This document shows, one piece after another, positions 51,318-59,071 of a stretch of DNA of 64,000 bases. This stretch comes from UBA583 sp964429995 (GTDB lineage: Archaea > Nanobdellota > Nanobdellia > Woesearchaeales > UBA583). The first letter of the stretch is position 1, and every line of letters begins with the position of its first letter. The stretch lies in NCBI GenBank assembly GCA_964429995.1, contig CAYSDY010000002.1, forward strand, positions 1 through 64,000. Reading direction: 5' to 3'. Position numbers and translations under genes: made by a program. The notes beneath the pieces are model-generated. The model worked only from the letters and a program-made list of their open reading frames with translations. It did not search any database and was not told the DNA's origin.

Positions 51318-51638
51318 ATGACACAAGCTTTAGAACAAATGTTAAAAGACACTTTTGTGCCAAACATTGCACAAAATAGAATGTATCAAACAATAGATAC
51401 ATACACAAGCGGAACAATAGCACTATACACACCGCCAGTAAAAATATTTGATTTTCCAAATATTGGAGCGACAGTTCATATTCATGGAAGTGCAGATAGA
51501 AACGCTCTTTATGGTGGAGATGTAAGACCTATTGGAAGTAATGAACCATTTAGAAGGTTAAATTCTTATGAATCCGCAATGGCTGATTATTATCTGACAC
51601 AAGCCGGAATCAAACCAATTGAACCTAAAAAATGGTAA
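51318..51638 (+). CDS. Island protein of unknown function 1
   Basis: 106 residues, soluble. Helical N-terminus (TQALEQMLKDTFVPNIAQNRMYQTID), a His-containing strand (GATVHIHGSADRNALYGG) and a C-terminal helix (NSYESAMADYYLTQAGIKP). AGGGGG at about 51303-51308, 9 nt before the ATG, is a Shine-Dalgarno-like site, unlike most genes of the window. No family recognised. Confidence 0.5.
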   Translation: MTQALEQMLKDTFVPNIAQNRMYQTIDTYTSGTIALYTPPVKIFDFPNIGATVHIHGSADRNALYGGDVRPIGSNEPFRRLNSYESAMADYYLTQAGIKPIEPKKW

Positions 51639-51677
51639 TTACATTTTTTATTTTTTCTTATTTTGGAGGGAATGTTT

Positions 51678-51935
51678 ATGGTATTTGAAATCGACCCAAA
51701 TAAACTAAAAAAAGATTTAATTTATGTTTATGAATGCTACTTGTCAAGCAATACTGACCTAAATAAAATAGCATATGAAAAAGCTCAAGAAATGGATGGT
51801 CTTTGGAGTGGAGATTTCTTATTTAAAAAATCTATAGAACAAGCTATTGGTGGGCTTAGATATATCTATCTTGAACCCAAGTTACCAAAATTAAAAGCTA
51901 ATAAAATACTTTTAGATTTAAAAAATGAAAAATAG
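51678..51935 (+). CDS. Island protein of unknown function 2
   Basis: 85 residues from the ATG at 51678, 7 nt after a GGAGGG site (51665-51670); earlier in-frame TTG and ATG are less well placed. Helical, Lys-rich (FEIDPNKLKKDLIYVYECYLSSNTDLNKIAYEKAQEM; KSIEQAIGGLRYIYLEPKLPKLK). No family recognised. 34 nt before the metalloprotein-nucleotidyltransferase gene. Confidence 0.45.
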   Translation: MVFEIDPNKLKKDLIYVYECYLSSNTDLNKIAYEKAQEMDGLWSGDFLFKKSIEQAIGGLRYIYLEPKLPKLKANKILLDLKNEK

Positions 51936-51969
51936 TATTGAAGTTAAATTAAAATGAGAGGTAAAGTCC

Positions 51970-53040
51970 ATGCATTCACTTGATTCTTTATTACAGGATG
52001 CTTCTTCTTTTATTAATTCAGAATTCAATTTACAATTAAGAAAATCGCAATTGAAACCTTATTCTTTTGAAAATTGGCAAGAATTTTGTCAAATTAATGG
52101 TTTTGATGTCAATAGTGAAGGTTTATATGTTCCTGTTTCTTATTCTGCTTATGTGAGAACTGATAGTAATGTTTTGGTTTCTAATCTTTTTCATGAGTTG
52201 TATGGTCATGGTTTATTTTGTGAACATTCCCAAATTGGAAAAAGACTGATTGAAATAATCCAAAATAGCGGTGATGAAAAAGGTTTTATGTTTGATGAAG
52301 TAAACCTCCAAGAACAACCTCTTGGCTTAGCTAAGTATAATATTCATAATTACGAAGGTTTTGCTGTTTGGCTTGAAGCTTTGCTTTGTGAGGAAACCGA
52401 TAATTATAAAGTTTGGCAATTAAAAAGAGATAAGTTACCTGATGATTTTGTTTCTTTATTTGAATATTTTGAAGATGTAGAACAGAGATTATCTCGTTTT
52501 GGTTTTATGTCCCAGCTTGGTTTCCCTAAATTTTATAGTGATGATAAAGTTTTAGATGTTGCAAAAAGAGTGTACAGTTCTGCTTTTGAGAATATTGATT
52601 TTGTTGTTCTTTATGGTTCTCAGAAATCTGAAAGTGATATTGATTTGTTTATTATTTCAAACAATCCTTCTTCAAATTATTTTAATGGTTGGATTGATAT
52701 TTATGAATTGAATAGAGAAGAGTTTAATCAATTATCTAATAATTTCGATATCAGTGTAACTGATCCATTGTTTACAGGTAGATTAATTTATGGGAATAGA
52801 AATTCTTTTGAACAATTGAGAAACAAAATTTTGAATCTACCTATAACTCAAGAAGCAATTAATCATAATAATTCAGAAGCACAAAAGCAGAAAAAATATT
52901 TACCACATCTCTCTGATACGGATAAACGAAGAAAAGATTGTTTATCATATATTGATAGTTTTTCTCAAAATGCAGAGCAATTAAGTTTAGGTAACAAACC
53001 GTTAACATTAGCAAATCTTAAAGATATTTATACAAAATAG
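51970..53040 (+). CDS. Fusion: zincin-like HExxxH domain plus minimal nucleotidyltransferase
   Basis: 356 residues, no signal peptide. The N-terminal ~200 residues contain HELYGH (His75, Glu76, His80), an HExxxH variant known from M49 peptidases rather than HExxH, followed by EGFAVWLE (Glu129, Glu136), a plausible second metal-ligand segment. Residues ~205-260 show VVLYGSQKSESDIDLFII: GS (216-217) and DID (223-225) of MNT/Pol beta-type nucleotidyltransferases, with an unusually short gap. The last ~90 residues are helical. Such NTases often serve toxin-antitoxin pairs or modify RNA/proteins; here linked in cis to a putative protease. Preceded by GAGAGGT. Confidence 0.6.
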   Translation: MHSLDSLLQDASSFINSEFNLQLRKSQLKPYSFENWQEFCQINGFDVNSEGLYVPVSYSAYVRTDSNVLVSNLFHELYGHGLFCEHSQIGKRLIEIIQNSGDEKGFMFDEVNLQEQPLGLAKYNIHNYEGFAVWLEALLCEETDNYKVWQLKRDKLPDDFVSLFEYFEDVEQRLSRFGFMSQLGFPKFYSDDKVLDVAKRVYSSAFENIDFVVLYGSQKSESDIDLFIISNNPSSNYFNGWIDIYELNREEFNQLSNNFDISVTDPLFTGRLIYGNRNSFEQLRNKILNLPITQEAINHNNSEAQKQKKYLPHLSDTDKRRKDCLSYIDSFSQNAEQLSLGNKPLTLANLKDIYTK

Positions 53041-53123
53041 TTTCCCCGTCTTGATTTTTTTATTAGATGGTACTTTGTGCTTCATAAAAATAAAATTGTC
53101 CTTGGATAATTGTCCTTTATGTG

Positions 53124-53399
53124 TCACTTCGTTCTTTGGATAGTACGCCCTTGAAAAAAACTCTTCGGGATTTTTTGTTTAGCAAAATTTAATAAAATAA
53201 CATTATTATCGTCGTTAAAATCAATAATTTCTGGCGTAAAACTAGTGCCGTTTAGTGCTAATAGGGTGTCCCTTTCACACAAGTAAAAATTAAATCTGGA
53301 ATTTCTATGAATTGTTTTTTTAACAAATAATTCAGAGCTAATCCTATATAATTCTACTAGATTCCTTTTTCCACCAGTTAGTTCTGTTAAATATTGCAT
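53124..53399 (-). pseudogene. Short ORF resembling the N-lobe of a small kinase, probably truncated
   Basis: 91 residues, on the strand opposite its neighbours. The pattern ELFVKKTI (candidate nucleotide-binding Lys), CERDTLLAL (candidate helix-C Glu) and TPEIIDFNDDNNVILLNF resembles the N-lobe of lipopolysaccharide/Bud32-type kinases. The catalytic HxD and DFG lobe is absent and the frame ends, so it looks like a truncated gene. Low confidence in the family. Confidence 0.35.
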
Positions 53400-53429
53400 T
53401 TTTGTTTAATACTTTCTATAGATGCTTTA

Positions 53430-53715
53430 ATATCTTCATTGTTAAGTACGGAGATTTTATAGAGTTTAGCCTTTCAGTTATGATTTTGCCAATTTTTAAG
53501 ATGTTATCAAAATCAGATTCCAAAATGACTCTTTTGAATGAGTCGGACCCACAATTCTTTTTTTGATGTTTTCTACATTATAGTCTAAGATTACAAAAAG
53601 AGACACTTTGCTTAAATCAAGATACTCTGGCAATAAATGATTACTTTTAATTACAATACTAGTTCTTTCATCATATGTTCTTTTGATTGCAGAGTTTACT
53701 GATTTACAAACTAAT
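53430..53715 (-). pseudogene. Frame-broken gene remnant (minus strand)
   Basis: One frame gives SNHLLPEYLDLSKVSLFVIL and ends at a stop after about 60 residues; shifting frame near 53535 continues ESDFDNILKIGKIITERLNS before another stop. It reads as a decayed gene of unknown function that is upstream of the kinase-like fragment. Confidence 0.35.
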
Positions 53716-54075
53716 CTTGTCTGTTCCTTAAAAAAAGTTTCAAGATTATCGGAATTTTCAGGTTATGATTATGATATTCAAGCTGGAAGATCTTTAATTA
53801 AAAATTCTAAAATAGTTATTCCCGAATCTTATAAATATAAAACGAATTTGGAGATGTTATTTGGCATTTCTATGAACACGCACCTTTTGATAGGGGTCAT
53901 TCGGTTAGAATTTATTTGTTGTTGATATTTGATATCAATCAATTTACTAAAGCAAAAAAGTTTAATTCTAAATCAAAGGGAGTTATACAAGGATTAAATA
54001 ATTATTTATACAAGTTTAAAGATTCAGATAATAAACCGAGTGTATTAGTTGGAATTGTTAAAATTCTAAGATAAA
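53683..54075 (+). pseudogene. Frame-broken gene remnant (plus strand)
   Basis: The first part translates to AEFTDLQTNLVCSLKKVSRL and on to SYKYKTNLEMLFG; a shift near 53865 continues in another frame HFYEHAPFDRGHSVRIYLLL, then FDINQFTKAKKF...GVIQGLNNYLYKF and a stop at 54073-54075. Two overlapping frames together look like one protein of about 130 residues. Function unknown. Confidence 0.4.
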
Positions 54076-54404
54076 ACTTTTGTCCTTTGATTCTTTGTCT
54101 TTGAGAGTCGCAAGGCTCCAACGAAGGACTTCCCGATTTTAAAAACTCTCTTCACTTCGTTCCGAGCCACGCCTTGCAGGCTTTTCTCCTTTCAGTAGTC
54201 TGAACGCATAACACCGATTAAAACAGAAATTTTTGTAGAATTTTTCCAAATTTTCTCCATTCCATTCCGAAAACTTGTTTTAATCGTGAATGTTAAAATC
54301 ATAGAATGACTGCTCTTTTCACTGTTCGTTTTAAAAAAATAGCCTTATTTGAACATTCACTTCTTAACATATACAGGATGAACGGAGCTATATTTTAATA
54401 ATAT
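54076..54404. other. Non-coding, relatively GC-rich stretch at the right end of the island
   Basis: About 330 nt without genes. Contains short GC-rich segments (for example CGCAAGGCTCC near 54110 and CCACGCCTTGCAGGC near 54167), rare in this genome, which could pair across about 70 nt. May be an element terminus or RNA; I cannot tell. Confidence 0.35.
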
Positions 54405-54412
54405 TTATAAAT
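54405..54412 (+). promoter_or_regulatory. TATA box of the 54455 gene
   Basis: TTTATAAA, 42 nt before the ATG at 54455, so this mRNA has a leader of about 20 nt. A short ATG-TTG-GGT-ATT-TAA mini-ORF at 54439 precedes the gene. Confidence 0.4.
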
Positions 54413-54454
54413 CCTTAATTTACATCTTATTTTATCCATGTTGGGTATTTAAAA

Positions 54455-56932
54455 ATGAATAAGAATCCATTTTTGTTTTATATTTTGGCTTTGTTGTTGT
54501 GTGTGTCTTTTTCTTATGGACATACATATTCAAATTTTGATAAAAGCATAACAGTTCAAGGTCCTGAAAAGATAAATGTACTTGACAGGTATCAGGTAAA
54601 AATAAGCATAAATAATCCTGATGTAATAAAATATGCAAATCTTTTAGAAATAGAATGTAATGGGATGATTATTTTAGATAATGAAATATCAGACAGTTTG
54701 TTATTGTCAAAAGGATTTGTAAGTCCTCTTAAATATTATCAGTATAATGGTGAAAAAGAGATAGTGCTTGATGTTGCAAGTCATTTTCATCCAATTCCAA
54801 GTCCTAATGAAAACGTTATGCCATGCCCTATAAGGTTTAAACTTGTAATTGATGAAAAAAATGAAAAATTAAAACAGGATTTAAAAGATAATTTTAAAAC
54901 AGATTATTTGACAAGATATATATCAGAAGTTTATTTTAATCCTAATACAACTTCAATAGATTTTAATATAACAATTCCTGAAACAGAAATCAGAAAGGAT
55001 AAGGTAACTACATCAATTAGTGCTGATCCGAAAAACTATAATAGTGCAATAAGATTTTATGCACATTTTGATGAATATGGAAATAACATGAATTTTACTG
55101 ATGGATCCGCAGTAGGTACCGGTTTTGGGAATGATAAGAATGATTTTTTTGACTTTAAAAATCCTGATTATGAGAAGTTTTTTGTGCTTGATAATAATAA
55201 CTATCATTATGAAATTAGAAAGATTAAAGATGCTTTAAAATTGCCTGATGATGTTGTTAGATCACAAAAAGGGACAAGTGGATATTATAGAATTCATCAA
55301 ATAGTTTCTGAAAGTTCTTGGGAGAATAAAGAAAAAGGAATAAAAGAAACAATAATTACAACTTTTTTTAATGCAAGGATAAATTATTATGGTTCAAGAA
55401 GCATGCTTATAGGTTTTCATAATACACACAGAGTTGATAAAGCTAAAGTTGATTCTGAAATGAAAAGAATTGAAAATGATATAATGAACTACATAAAATC
55501 ATTAGAAATGCAATCAGAAAAATTAGTGTATCCTGTATATTCAAAACCCCAAAACATTAAGCATGAAAAAGAAGAAATAAAAGATGTTGAAGATAGGGAT
55601 TTTAAAATAAAAATTAAAAATAATGAAAAGACTATCTGGAATACTGGTAGAAAAAATACTTTAAAAGATAGTGAGAATACAAATTTTGAAATACTTGTAA
55701 ATCTTGAAATAAATGCAAAAGATGAAGATGGCAAAAAAATAAAAAATCCATCAAAGGAACAATTATATAATAATGTTTATGTTAGTGCAAGACTTTTAGA
55801 AAATAATTCTCAACTTGGATTAAGTTCAAAACTTTCAAATGAATGGATGAAAAAAGCAAGTTCTGATTTAGAAACCATTGAGGTTTTTGGAAAAGGTCCT
55901 TTATTTTATGATGGTCCTTTTAAACCAGTTGAATATATTGAAGTTTATCTTTCTGATGAAAAAGGAAATGCTTTAACTGAAAAAGTGATGTTTAAAGTAA
56001 AACTTAAAGATGGTACTCCTAAAATAACATTAAAAAAAGAGATAGTAGAGGTACAGGATGGAGATAAGAGAGGGATTGAATTTAAAGTTAGTGATGCTGA
56101 TAGTAAAGAATTAAAATGCAGAATAACAGTTCCAACATCTTTTGCCTATAAATCAGGAATTCCTACATCATATATTGAATATGATGGAAAACAAACAACT
56201 TTTGCTGAATTTGATTGTAAGGATAGTGAGACTATAAAATTTATGTATTATGCTCCTAAAAAGATAGGAAATTTTGATCTTAATGGTGAACTTTCTGCTC
56301 TTTCAATGTGGAAACTACAGGAAGGGACTGCTGTTAATCTAGTTGCAGATCTTGTAGGTATAGGAGTTGAAAAAAGACTTAAGTTTTTAAGAGATGGAGC
56401 CGAACTTAATCAAAGATTTGTAAATATTGATCCAAAAGATATAGATAGTCTTAAAAGGGCTCAGACTTTTGGTTCTGCACATGATTTTCTTGATAAAGGG
56501 AATAAACTTTCAACTCATACACAAAATGTTATAAAAGTTACTCAGACAGGTAAAAATATTGATAATACACAAAAACTTTTTAATCAATCTGTAGGTTCAG
56601 GCAAACAGGGATGGGTTGAATGGGGAGCTGATTGGGGAGTTTTTGGAATAGATGTTGCACAAACAGCTGTTGGTGTTGTTATGATGGCACCATCCAAAAT
56701 TCCTGTTGTAGGAACTCTTGCAGGCAAAGTTACTGGAAAATTAACTTTAGCATTTAATCTTATGACAAATGTTTGGAAAGGAAATTTAGAATATCTTTCA
56801 AAAGTTGAAAAAATAGATAGGGCACAATTATTCTATTTGCCATATCCTGTTATAATTGAAGTGGAAGATAAAGATGGATTTAAGGTTGCAGAAATACAAA
56901 ACATAATGATTGCCTACAATTGGCTTGAGTAA
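54455..56932 (+). CDS. Large secreted surface protein
   Basis: 825 residues: signal peptide (NPFLFYILALLLCVSFSYG), then beta-rich domains (GPEKINVLDRYQVKISINN; IEVQDGDKRGIEFKVSDADS). A charged helical stretch at ~320-390 separates the two halves. Near the C-terminus a hydrophobic Gly/Ala-rich region (~725-790, VAQTAVGVVMMAPSKIPVVGTLAGKVTGKL) could insert into a membrane. No known family recognised. 11 nt before the 56944 gene, which probably is its partner. Lies directly after the island. Confidence 0.55.
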   Translation: MNKNPFLFYILALLLCVSFSYGHTYSNFDKSITVQGPEKINVLDRYQVKISINNPDVIKYANLLEIECNGMIILDNEISDSLLLSKGFVSPLKYYQYNGEKEIVLDVASHFHPIPSPNENVMPCPIRFKLVIDEKNEKLKQDLKDNFKTDYLTRYISEVYFNPNTTSIDFNITIPETEIRKDKVTTSISADPKNYNSAIRFYAHFDEYGNNMNFTDGSAVGTGFGNDKNDFFDFKNPDYEKFFVLDNNNYHYEIRKIKDALKLPDDVVRSQKGTSGYYRIHQIVSESSWENKEKGIKETIITTFFNARINYYGSRSMLIGFHNTHRVDKAKVDSEMKRIENDIMNYIKSLEMQSEKLVYPVYSKPQNIKHEKEEIKDVEDRDFKIKIKNNEKTIWNTGRKNTLKDSENTNFEILVNLEINAKDEDGKKIKNPSKEQLYNNVYVSARLLENNSQLGLSSKLSNEWMKKASSDLETIEVFGKGPLFYDGPFKPVEYIEVYLSDEKGNALTEKVMFKVKLKDGTPKITLKKEIVEVQDGDKRGIEFKVSDADSKELKCRITVPTSFAYKSGIPTSYIEYDGKQTTFAEFDCKDSETIKFMYYAPKKIGNFDLNGELSALSMWKLQEGTAVNLVADLVGIGVEKRLKFLRDGAELNQRFVNIDPKDIDSLKRAQTFGSAHDFLDKGNKLSTHTQNVIKVTQTGKNIDNTQKLFNQSVGSGKQGWVEWGADWGVFGIDVAQTAVGVVMMAPSKIPVVGTLAGKVTGKLTLAFNLMTNVWKGNLEYLSKVEKIDRAQLFYLPYPVIIEVEDKDGFKVAEIQNIMIAYNWLE

Positions 56933-56943
56933 TTAGATAAAAA

Positions 56944-57714
56944 ATGGTAAGAAAAATAAAAAAAAATCAAAAAAGTTTCATTTTATTTACAATTACAATA
57001 TTAATGTTGCCTTTTGTATTTTATGAAAGTTTTGCTTGTGATGATTTATATAGTTTGATTGATAAATACTACTCAGTATCAAAACAAGAAAATTATGATG
57101 AATACATACAATTGATGGATACAGAGTATATATATAAAAATATTGCTGATAGCGAAAGTTATGAAAATTATGTTAAATCAGCCTTTGAGGTTTATGATAC
57201 AAAAGATTATGATATAAAATATCATAAATGTGTGAAAATTTTAGATGATTCAGAAGCTCTTGTTTTTTTTAACATGAAATCAAGTATTAATTCTGATGGA
57301 AAAACATATAATTTACAAAGAGATTATGTTGCATCATTAAGAGATTCAAACGGTTTTAAAATTCAGTTTGTAATGGATCTTGAAACATTTTCATTCCATC
57401 AAAACATGATGTATTCTTTAATGTACATAAATCAGACAAAAGACATTCTAGAAAAGGATATTAAGCACATTGAAGAATATGAAAAATATAATGAAAACAT
57501 ACAATTGATAGAAGAAAAACAAGATTCTTCATATACATTTTTATGGTTGATATTAATTTTGATATTGGTCTTATCTTTACTTGTGATTAAAAAATACAGA
57601 AAAAGGATTCTTAAAAAAATTAGGAATGGTACAAAAAAAGATGAAAACAATCAAATAGAAAAGCCTAATAACAAATCAGTACCATTAAAAAATAAAAAAG
57701 GAAAAACAATGTGA
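56944..57714 (+). CDS. Secreted protein with C-terminal membrane anchor
   Basis: 256 residues: N-terminal signal (SFILFTITILMLPFVFYESFA), an ectodomain of ~170 residues with a helical CDDLYSLIDKYYSVSKQENYDEY start reminiscent of NTF2/SnoaL-like folds, then one TM helix (~197-217, YTFLWLILILILVLSLLVI) and a Lys/Asn-rich cytoplasmic tail. Follows the 54455 surface protein after 11 nt. No family assigned. Confidence 0.5.
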   Translation: MVRKIKKNQKSFILFTITILMLPFVFYESFACDDLYSLIDKYYSVSKQENYDEYIQLMDTEYIYKNIADSESYENYVKSAFEVYDTKDYDIKYHKCVKILDDSEALVFFNMKSSINSDGKTYNLQRDYVASLRDSNGFKIQFVMDLETFSFHQNMMYSLMYINQTKDILEKDIKHIEEYEKYNENIQLIEEKQDSSYTFLWLILILILVLSLLVIKKYRKRILKKIRNGTKKDENNQIEKPNNKSVPLKNKKGKTM

Positions 57715-57744
57715 TAATGTTTTTATTCCTTTTTTGTAGTAACA

Positions 57745-57752
57745 TTTATAAA
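57745..57752 (+). promoter_or_regulatory. TATA box of the 57777 gene
   Basis: TTTATAAA about 28 nt before the ATG at 57777; this overlaps the end region of the longer open frame beginning 57711 and argues for the shorter start. Confidence 0.5.
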
Positions 57753-57776
57753 ATAATAAATTGTAGTATCTCTACA

Positions 57777-58412
57777 ATGACAAAAAACAAAATGTTATCT
57801 AATGTGGTTGCTACTGGATTATCTGGTTTGCTTTTTTTAGGATCTGCTGATAAGGCTATGGGAGCCAATTACTTTTTTGGTGAGCTTTCAAAAGGTGATA
57901 GGAGTGAAAATATGATTGCTATTGAAAAATCAGGGGAAATTTATGGTCTTGTTTCACAAAATTTGTCAGAATATATGGATGCTGTAACACTTGCACCAGG
58001 TTTATCATTAAAAGAAGTTAGTAAAAATGATGTTTTAAGTTTTTTTAACAAAAGAGATAATCTTGAATCAGAACTAAGATCATTAGGTTATGATTCAGAT
58101 TTGCCAGATGAAGGAGTTATTTCTGTTAAAGATGGTTGCATTGTTTTAGCATATGATAAAGCTGGATATGAGCCAGTTGCATCTTTTTTTGGAGCTAAAT
58201 TAAGTCTTGTTGAGAAAGATTCAGAAAAAATGTCTCCTAAAAGATATTTTTTTATTGATTCAGATAAAGATACACTTAAAAGTTTTGTTGAAACATATAA
58301 AAAAGAAAATAAAACAAGTGAATCAACAATTGACAAATTTAAACAAACACAAGGAAATTTTAATGCTAATCTTTATTTAAGTCATCTTATTGCAATAGGC
58401 TTAAGATATTAA
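57777..58412 (+). CDS. Secreted protein, paralogue B of the ANYxF family
   Basis: 211 residues from the ATG chosen by the TATA box at 57745; the longer frame from 57711 has a non-export-like start. Signal peptide (KMLSNVVATGLSGLLFLGSADKAMG), mature start ANYFFGELS, followed by MIAIEKSGEIYGLVSQNLSEYMDAVTLAPGL, comparable to the 49356 protein. The rest has no recognised domain; charged helical C-terminus. Confidence 0.5.
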   Translation: MTKNKMLSNVVATGLSGLLFLGSADKAMGANYFFGELSKGDRSENMIAIEKSGEIYGLVSQNLSEYMDAVTLAPGLSLKEVSKNDVLSFFNKRDNLESELRSLGYDSDLPDEGVISVKDGCIVLAYDKAGYEPVASFFGAKLSLVEKDSEKMSPKRYFFIDSDKDTLKSFVETYKKENKTSESTIDKFKQTQGNFNANLYLSHLIAIGLRY

Positions 58413-58453
58413 TTTAATTTTTTATTATTTGAATGATATTATTTTTAGTAATA

Positions 58454-58477
58454 TTTATGAACAGAGAAGTTGTTACT
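58454..58477 (+). promoter_or_regulatory. Promoter with GTTGTTACT element (58483 gene)
   Basis: A TATTTATGA box, one base different from the TATTTATAA of copy 2, and GTTGTTACT about 58469-58477, five nt before the ATG. Confidence 0.45.
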
Positions 58478-58482
58478 GGTGT

Positions 58483-59010
58483 ATGGTACAAAATATGTAT
58501 AGTAAAACAGTAAAGGGTATTGTTACAGCAGGAGCATTTGCTCTTGGAGTGTTATATGGTGGCAATTTAGCAGAGGCTAGAGAAGTTTATTTAAAGGCAT
58601 CTAGTGAAGTTGATAAATTATCTTTAGAATATGTTGTAAAGGCAAATAAAGGGAAAACAATAGTTGGTGCTTTAAATACTCCTTTACCAGAGGGTAGTTT
58701 AGAGAAGGGTTTAGTGATAGTAAAAGCTAAACCAGGAGAAGTAGAAAGTTTTAGTAAGAAACTTGAAGGTTTATTGAGTAAAAGTGAAGCTATAGGAGTT
58801 CATACAGATATGATGAATGCTTATAGTGGAGGTAATCCTGATGAATTAATTTATGTTTTAGGTGGAACAAGTAATGCTGATAAGAAACCAACTACAAAGT
58901 TATATGTTACATTTGAAGAAGAGAAAACAACCTTAAAAGAGAAAGGAGGCGGTGAAGGAGGCTCTGGCGGTTCTGGAGGCTCTGGCGGAGGCAATGGAGG
59001 GAGTTATTAA
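58483..59010 (+). CDS. Small secreted protein with Gly/Ser-rich tail, copy 1
   Basis: 175 residues. Signal peptide (KTVKGIVTAGAFALGVLYGGNLAEA), mature chain EVYLKASSEVDKLSLEYVVKANKG, a region with GLVIVKAKPGEVESFSKKLEGLL, and a C-terminal tail of repeated GGSGG. The tail could be a flexible spacer or surface attachment. An in-frame ATG at 58429 is rejected because the conserved promoter element lies between it and 58483, and copy 2 starts at the same point. Nearly identical to the 60553 protein. Confidence 0.6.
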   Translation: MVQNMYSKTVKGIVTAGAFALGVLYGGNLAEAREVYLKASSEVDKLSLEYVVKANKGKTIVGALNTPLPEGSLEKGLVIVKAKPGEVESFSKKLEGLLSKSEAIGVHTDMMNAYSGGNPDELIYVLGGTSNADKKPTTKLYVTFEEEKTTLKEKGGGEGGSGGSGGSGGGNGGSY

Positions 59011-59071
59011 ATTTTTTTATTATTGTTGAGTTAATGTTAATTTAAATAAATACCTTTTTTGTTAAGTTTTT

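Larger units (their letters stand above)
49875..54440. mobile_element. Putative integrated/decaying element (boundaries approximate)
   Basis: Contains a broken tyrosine integrase, three Shine-Dalgarno-led genes unlike the leaderless neighbours, a metal-protein plus nucleotidyltransferase fusion, and several frame-broken remnants, inserted between two related secreted-protein genes. No clean attL/attR pair could be found by eye. The island label is an inference from gene content and translation signals. Confidence 0.5.

Noticed and set aside
52192..52209. Classical HExxH zinc protease motif
   Set aside because: The residues are HELYGH, i.e. HExxxH; called zincin-like only with that caveat.
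54100..54180. Structured RNA gene in the GC-rich patch
   Set aside because: Short complementary pieces exist but no recognisable tRNA, SRP, RNase P or C/D-box features.
46913..54440. Integration of the island into tRNA-Leu
   Set aside because: The island begins about 2.9 kb from the tRNA and I found no copy of the tRNA 3' end at its far side.
58429..58482. 18-residue N-terminal extension of the 58483 protein
   Set aside because: The segment contains the promoter and the GTTGTTACT element and is absent from the frame of copy 2.
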